Source: Stephanodiscus triporus (Eukaryota; Bacillariophyta; Thalassiosirophyceae; Thalassiosirales; Thalassiosiraceae). Taken from it: a DNA stretch of 14,019 nt. The translations under genes and the position numbers were made by a program. Positions 10,601-14,019 of the stretch are shown one piece after another. Below the pieces are notes generated by a model, which saw only the letters and a program-made list of their open reading frames with translations, was not told the origin of the DNA and searched no databases. The first letter of the stretch is position 1. Each line of letters opens with the position of its first letter. The DNA is taken from assembly GCA_036939755.1 (NCBI GenBank), contig JALLAZ010000557.1:1-14019 (forward strand), read 5' to 3'.

Positions 10601-11109
10601 CGTCGATCGTCGTCGTCGTTGTCGTTGTCGTAGTCGTAGTCCTCGTCCGTCCCCCCCCCCCCCTCCTCTCGCCGCACGCGTCGCAGTACCCGCCGCCGTC
10701 GTCGTCGTCGTCGTCCACGGCCGGGCCGACGACGACGAGGTCGTCGCGCCGTCGTCGTCGCCACTCCGACAGATCCGTCGGCGTGTCGAGGTAGAACCTG
10801 TCGGCGTGGTACCTGGTGACGCCGCCGTCGGGCGTCGCGTACGGCGCCTCGCCGGGGAGACGCCGCCGCCGCCGTCGTCGTCGTGGGGGCGGACTGGCGG
10901 CTGTCGCGGGGGGGGGGGGAGGGCGATATATATATATGTATATATATATTTTTTTTTCTGGTGGAAATGAAATAAAAACGATGAGCACGCGCGGAAGAAG
11001 AAGGGAGGATGATGGTCGTGGAAAGCGAGGAGGGACGGGAGGGGATGGGATGGGGGTGGGGGCTTCGTCCGGGGAGAGGATCTATCTCTCTCGGCCTCGG
11101 CGACTGCAT
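7668..11109 (-). CDS. Tyrosyl-DNA phosphodiesterase 1-like protein (TDP1 family)
   Basis: TDP1 enzymes of the phospholipase D superfamily cleave 3'-phosphotyrosyl bonds left by trapped topoisomerase I, mostly in the nucleus. My model joins 11109-10989 to 10900-7668 (about 1117 aa). Family marks in order: FYL strand (about 76), a 'DLIAVVIGTYVVGDADYL' helix region (about 160), VPTLVLHGRR (about 213), motif 1 HHPKFFLLFE with H599, K601 and N620 (STSNL), 'GAVGSQRDADKPWL', motif 2 with H937 and K939 (SIHLK), TSACLSRGAQG, NFELGILF and IPYHL near the C-terminus. The motif 2 Asn is replaced by Cys (C974). Between about 220 and 590, Asp/Glu/Ser/Thr/Arg/Pro-rich low-complexity sequence splits the core where human TDP1 has a short loop. 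The longest frame has no ATG at its 5' end (it opens near 10988 on GTG), so the first exon is inferred. The next in-frame Met is at 10586, but that start would lose the FYL strand. Confidence 0.82.
9261..9305. repeat. GTC/CTC triplet repeat encoding an Asp10/Glu5 run
   Basis: Tandem GTC units with one CAT interruption pass into CTC units. On the minus strand they encode a Glu5 then Asp10 acidic run just before motif 1 of the TDP1-like protein. The period matches the codon, so length changes would keep the frame. Confidence 0.9.
9931..9963. repeat. GAC/GAG triplet repeat encoding poly-Ser
   Basis: Tandem GACGAC/GAGGAC units. On the minus strand they are read as TCG/TCC codons, giving a run of about 11 Ser in the low-complexity insertion of the TDP1-like protein. 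Confidence 0.9.
10068..10103. repeat. AGT triplet repeat encoding poly-Thr
   Basis: About nine AGT units are followed by CGT units. On the minus strand they are read as ACT/ACG codons, giving a run of about 10 Thr followed by poly-Gly encoded by the adjacent C-rich stretch. Confidence 0.9.
10589..10663. repeat. CGT/TGT/AGT triplet array plus C13 run
   Basis: A degenerate array of GTC, GTT and GTA triplets (10589-10642) is followed by a 13-base C run (10651-10663). On the minus strand it encodes Gly-rich then poly-Thr then Asp-rich sequence just before the TMFDRTQF segment of the TDP1-like protein. Confidence 0.88.
10692..10760. repeat. GTC/GAC triplet array
   Basis: GTC tandem units at about 10698-10715, then GAC units and a further GTCGTC cluster, are read on the minus strand as an Asp run, a Val run and an Arg run. 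The composition resembles the other triplet arrays in this gene. Confidence 0.8.
10901..10988 (-). other. Proposed intron 1 of the TDP1-like gene (88 nt)
   Basis: On the minus strand the intron would run from GTGCTC (10988) to CGCGACAG (10901). It removes the A9, (TA)n and C-rich stretch, and joins an ATG-started exon (11109-10989) to the TDP1 frame through a Pro codon. The frame match is exact, but the donor is weak and no clear branch site is seen. A GTTTTT donor slightly further in has the same phase. Confidence 0.45.
10908..10957. repeat. Compound simple repeat G12 / (AT)n / T9
   Basis: A run of 12 G (10908-10919) is followed within a few bases by an alternating AT tract (about 10926-10949, interrupted by one G) and nine T (10949-10957). 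Read as coding on the minus strand it would give an implausible YIYIYIY stretch, which favours an intron. Run lengths may be unreliable in an assembly. Confidence 0.9.
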
Positions 11110-11525
11110 CCGGGAAATATCGCGATATCGCCAAAAAAATTGCTAGAATTCGTTGCCCCGGATGACCCCGATGAATGGCCCGGCGACTACTCATATTCGT
11201 CAGGTGGTCGTGATATTGCGAGATTTCGATGTACGCACGTTACTCCGAGGGACAATACAGCCTCGGATTGAATAAGTGATTACCATCATCGTCATTATAT
11301 AAGAGCGAGTATTGATAGCAAATAATGCATTAGGGTAATTGTTGTTCTACATAATCTCAATACCCAACAAATAATACGCCGTTTAATTCCGCTACTTGAT
11401 GTACTATCCACGGCCAATCTATGTCCGTAAACGCCTACTCTAAATCAAAACAGTTCAAGCACTCACTGGTGGAATGAATGGCGTTGTTGCATAGCCATTA
11501 GCGACTACACACCTACTTGATTTAT
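11110..11525. other. Intergenic region between LRR gene 3' end and TDP1-like gene 5' end
   Basis: About 416 nt lie between two minus-strand genes. It should hold the 3' UTR of the LRR gene and the promoter and 5' UTR of the TDP1-like gene. A TATATAA-like motif sits at about 11296-11303, roughly 190 nt before the proposed ATG, and a perfect palindrome lies at 11117-11128. The part at about 11280-11450 is AT-rich and shows no coding frame worth reporting. Confidence 0.5.
11117..11131. promoter_or_regulatory. Overlapping palindromes ATATCGCGATAT and GCGATATCGC
   Basis: A perfect 12-bp palindrome (11117-11128) overlaps a perfect 10-bp palindrome (11122-11131), a few bases upstream of the proposed TDP1-like ATG at 11109. 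On the minus strand it is preceded by a T-rich GGCG (TTTTTTTGGCGAT), resembling an E2F-type core. Its regulatory role is inferred only from symmetry and position. Confidence 0.4.
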
Positions 11526-11526
11526 T
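11520..11526 (-). terminator. AATAAA polyadenylation signal of the LRR gene
   Basis: On the minus strand the sequence TAAATAAAT overlaps and follows the proposed stop codon (11528-11526) of the LRR gene. It contains AATAAA and gives mild support to the gene ending here. Confidence 0.45.
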
Positions 11527-13242
11527 TAGAATCCTGATCCACGGTTGTGTGGAGTCCATTCGTCTTCTTCGTCGGATATCTTGCGTTTGCGCTTCCTCTG
11601 TGGCTTTCCAGGCCCCCTCTATTGAACGCGAGCAAATGTCAGTATGAGTGCATGGGCAAGACAACATCTTCATTGTGGTTGTGCTCTAGCTTACCAGCAC
11701 AAGCAACGGTGTATTCCATCCGGTCACCACAGCATACAGCCGATTCAGGGTGGGATCTGGTCTCTTTGCCCTGTGCTTATTTGTTGATTTGACGACACCC
11801 TTTCCGAAGCCACGGAAACCGACATCTTGCTGGACTATCTCCAACAGATACGGCATCAATTCCAACGGAACATCATCGAAGGTTCGAGGATTGAACAAAT
11901 CTTTGTTGATTGTAAACAGAGCGAGGACGACTTTGTAGCGAATCTTTCTACCCTCGTTGTCAAGTGCATTGATGTTCTTCATTTCTTCCTCGCGGGTGTG
12001 ATGGTTCATGTAGGGAACGCCCGTGGATAGGATCAATTGGCATGTGTGATTTGAATCACCAACTGCATGCAGGCTTGTCGCATCACATACTGCACCAATG
12101 AGATCCTTTCGCCCAGACCTAACTTTGATGGTATTGCCGCTGAGATCCAGAGTGAGAAGGGTTTTGTTATTTTTCAATGCGTCCACAAATGCAGGAACAG
12201 CTCTGTCAGTGAGTGAATTGCAACTAAGATTCAGGTGCCGAAGTGTTCTATTCTGCTTTAACGCCGATCCTAATGATGACGCAGAATGAGAATTAATGCT
12301 GTTGCGTGCAAGATTCAATTCTTCCAAGGTTCGATTTTGAGACAAAAACTGCGCTACCAGCGTTGCACCCTGAGTCCTGATATTGTTGGCAGTAAGATCG
12401 AGATGAGTCAAATTCTCGGTGACACGCCTGCTACTAAGGAAGGATGGGAGTGACAGCTTATTAAGCCCAAGACAAAGATGACGGAGTGATGTGTTTTTCT
12501 TCAGTGATTGGCTCAACATCTTGACTTGGTCATTCCCAATGACATTTGGCAAGTTCACGTTGTTGGCCATGCTGAATACAGTGATTGTGGCGTTGCTGGA
12601 AAGAAATTCTGCAACGGCCTGACACCCACCGTTAACATTGAAGATACCATTATCGTCGATAAGTAAGCTTTTCAACCCCTTACATCCATCAAGGACTGCA
12701 TTGAGCACAGCGGGATTTTCCCCTAGACTACACCGTGAGAGATTCACAAAGCAAAGCTCTTCATGCACTTTGATTGCCAATGATAGGGACTGTGCTGCTT
12801 CAACAGAGTCAATCTTATTTGATGAAAGGTCAAGAATAGATAACGAAGAGTTTTGCTCGACGAAACTAGCAACAAGAACAATCTCGCTACATTCCAAACC
12901 ACAAGATCGAAGTTCCAAACTCGTCAGGTTGACGTTGCACCTAAATATTGGCATCAGATTCTGTTCAAAGAATGGGGAAGGTGGGATGAAGATATTATTG
13001 ACTCGGAAAGTCTTTAGTTTGTTTCGATGTTTGTGAGCTTCGCAGAATGCTTCCCAGTAGGGGAGAAGATCCGAGTGGAAAGGAACGATACAATGACCCC
13101 CCCCGCGATGCATTTTTAATGACAACAAAACATGTTCCTCTACGTTCTCTAGGCTGCGCAAGAGACGTGCGGCGCCCTCCTTTATCTCAATACCATACCA
13201 GGACTCAAATAAGATCCTTTGGGCGAGCTCTTGGGCGCTCAT
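11526..13242 (-). CDS. Ribonuclease-inhibitor-type leucine-rich repeat protein (about 546 aa)
   Basis: Exon 13242-11695 (516 codons) is joined to 11618-11526 (30 codons plus stop). Residues of about 100-390 hold roughly nine LRRs of the 27-29 residue RI/NLR type, for example LTSLELRSCGLE, LSILDLSSNKID, LTHLDLTANNIR, LEELNLARNSIN, LRHLNLSCNSLT and LLTLDLSGNTIK. There is no NACHT, kinase or membrane segment. A conserved-looking C-terminal block (KIRYKVVLAL, then VPLELMPYLLEIV, about 436-470) resembles tails seen in diatom LRR proteins. The last exon adds a basic cluster (PQRKRKRK) followed by SDEEDEW, a plausible nuclear localisation signal. The unspliced frame stops three codons past the GTAAGC donor. 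The likely role is a protein-binding scaffold; the ligand is unknown. The ATG at 13242 follows an in-frame TAG, but the short upstream ORF might be a 5' exon. Confidence 0.83.
11619..11694 (-). other. Intron of the LRR gene (76 nt)
   Basis: The donor is GTAAGC (11694), a TACTGAC branch-like site lies at 11644-11638, and the acceptor is TTCAATAG ending at 11619. The phase is 0. An alternative acceptor two bases on (AATAGAG) would give a different frame (GAWKATEEAQ) that stops near 11455; the first is preferred for its basic-then-acidic tail. Confidence 0.75.
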
Positions 13243-13502
13243 TGGGTTAGGAATGGACTACGTTCGCGAAGGACCAGCGATGAGAAGACTTCTTCGGGGG
13301 TTCTTCTGTGTTTTGAAATTTTTAAAAACCGCGCTACGACATCCGTACAACCTCCGTCGGACTCATTCGCCATCCCGTCCGCGGCCTTGCCTACCATTCG
13401 AGTTTTTCCGCCCGCGTCTCGCAGTAACTCCGGCTCGTCCTCATCGAGCGATTCCTCAAGTGCGGACAGACGCTTCTTCCGCGTCGTTATTCTTTCCGGC
13501 AT
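13239..13502 (-). CDS. Short ORF (87 aa), possibly the 5' exon of the LRR gene
   Basis: This small, highly charged ORF (starts MPERITTRKKR, then LDEDEPELL) begins 6 nt after the WDR53-like stop codon. Its TGA overlaps the LRR ATG in an ATGA arrangement. I recognise no domain. Its 5' part is GC-rich like the WDR53-like gene, while 13305-13330 is AT-rich and intron-like. Three readings are possible: a separate small gene, part of the 3' UTR of the WDR53-like gene, or a first exon of the LRR gene. For the last, a GTAGCG donor at 13337 and an AACGTAG acceptor at 13258 are phase-compatible and would remove 80 nt, adding an N-terminal tail of about 55 residues upstream of the LRR start. Confidence 0.4.
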   Translation of the reverse strand: MPERITTRKKRLSALEESLDEDEPELLRDAGGKTRMVGKAADGMANESDGGCTDVVARFLKISKHRRTPEEVFSSLVLRERSPFLTQ

Positions 13503-13508
13503 GTTATT

Positions 13509-14019
13509 CTACATCGGCAACGTGTACACAGATATGTCGTTCGTGGTATCCGCCACGAACACCGACCTTGGCAGCGCGACGTCGTTCGCACCGCCGCACG
13601 CGATCCAATTCGGCTTGTGCCGATGTTCTATCTTGAACAGCACCCCGGGCGAGGAGGACGTCGCCGCTCCGTCCCTCCCGTTCCCTTCGATTCTCGTGTC
13701 GATCTCGGGCGACGCGGAACATCCAAGGTACGACCTCGGATCCGACTGTCCCCTCCCGGCCACCTCGGGGCCGAGGTCCCAGAAGATCATATTCCCGTCG
13801 TTCCCGGCGGATATCAGCAGCCGATCCCCCATCTCCGTCCTCCCCCGACGACGATCGGTCGTGGCGGCGGCGGAAGGAGCAAAGTCCGCGAAGCGCACCG
13901 CCGCGATCGCAGAGGCGTGTCCCCCGACCTCGTCGCCGAATCGTCCGACCCCGACGAGTCGATATCCCTCCGCGCGATACACAGTCACGGACCCGTCCCC
14001 GACCCCCGCGGCGAGTAGA
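13509..14019 (-). CDS. WD40-repeat protein, WDR53-like (C-terminal part, 5' end outside window)
   Basis: The frame is open from the window edge (first full codon 14018-14016) to the TAG at 13511-13509, giving 169 residues. It starts within a WD repeat (AAGVGDGSVTVY), then GHASAIAAVRF, and a repeat core LLISAGNDGNMIFWDL. A Gly/Arg-rich loop follows, and the end is FKIEHRHKPNWIACGG, then VFVADTTNDISVYTLPM. This order and ending match the C-terminus of WDR53, where a similar 'IEHGEKVNWLL' and 'ILVADQTSCISVYPL' occur, including termination just after the last strand. WDR53 is a seven-bladed propeller reported among DDB1-CUL4-associated proteins; the role here is inferred from the family. The sequence is GC-rich, unlike the LRR gene beside it. 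Confidence 0.75.
   Translation of the reverse strand, partial: LLAAGVGDGSVTVYRAEGYRLVGVGRFGDEVGGHASAIAAVRFADFAPSAAATTDRRRGRTEMGDRLLISAGNDGNMIFWDLGPEVAGRGQSDPRSYLGCSASPEIDTRIEGNGRDGAATSSSPGVLFKIEHRHKPNWIACGGANDVALPRSVFVADTTNDISVYTLPM

Noticed and set aside
10386..11271. Plus-strand ORFs spanning the G12/(AT)n tract
   Set aside because: They read through homopolymers and a YIYMYIYIFF stretch. They are not supported by any motif or start context.
11455..11673. 72-codon minus-strand ORF at the 3' end of the LRR gene
   Set aside because: It overlaps the proposed last exon in a different frame and begins inside the intron. The phase-0 reading with its basic-then-acidic tail and direct AATAAA is better supported.
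1..14019. tRNA, rRNA, transposase, integrase or phage genes
   Set aside because: I looked on both strands and saw no cloverleaf-like element, rRNA-like block, reverse transcriptase or transposase motif, or terminal inverted repeats that I could support.

Overview
This window reads as nuclear DNA of a compact eukaryote. A diatom or related stramenopile is the best guess. Reasons: spliceosomal introns of about 75-155 nt with GTGAGT/GTAAGT donors and CTAAC-type branch sites, AATAAA signals downstream of minus-strand genes, genes separated by 0-400 nt, and an LRR protein whose C-terminal tail ('VPLELMPYLLEIV' type) I associate with diatom LRR proteins. There are no operons, Shine-Dalgarno sites, CRISPR arrays, insertion sequences or RNA genes that I can see.

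Layout: (1) 1-212 is an upstream region with a 17-bp tandem duplication. (2) 213-7580 (+) is one large five-exon gene for a protein of about 2306 aa. It has a Ser/Asn-rich disordered N-terminal part and, from about residue 1100, a long array of kinesin-light-chain-type TPRs. All four introns restore the reading frame exactly. (3) 7581-7667 is a very short convergent intergenic gap. (4) 7668 to about 11109 (-) encodes a tyrosyl-DNA phosphodiesterase 1 (TDP1)-like protein. Its catalytic core is interrupted by roughly 370 residues of low-complexity sequence, and its second HKN motif carries Cys where Asn is expected. Its 5' half is extremely GC-rich and full of GTC/GAC triplet repeats. (5) 11110-11525 is intergenic and holds a perfect 12-bp palindrome close to the proposed TDP1 ATG. 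(6) 11526-13242 (-) encodes a ribonuclease-inhibitor-type LRR protein with a small, basic last exon. (7) 13239-13502 (-) is a short ORF that is either separate or the 5' exon of the LRR gene. (8) 13509 to the window end (-) is the 3' end of a WDR53-like WD40 gene, which continues beyond the window.

The genes do not form an obvious pathway; the adjacency looks like ordinary genome compaction. The most notable biology is the TDP1-like protein (DNA repair of topoisomerase-DNA adducts), with a substituted catalytic motif and a huge repeat-driven insertion. Also notable is the head-to-tail packing of WDR53-like, short ORF and LRR, with gaps of 6 nt and an ATGA overlap. All gene structures are predictions from splice signals and reading frames; no transcript data were available.
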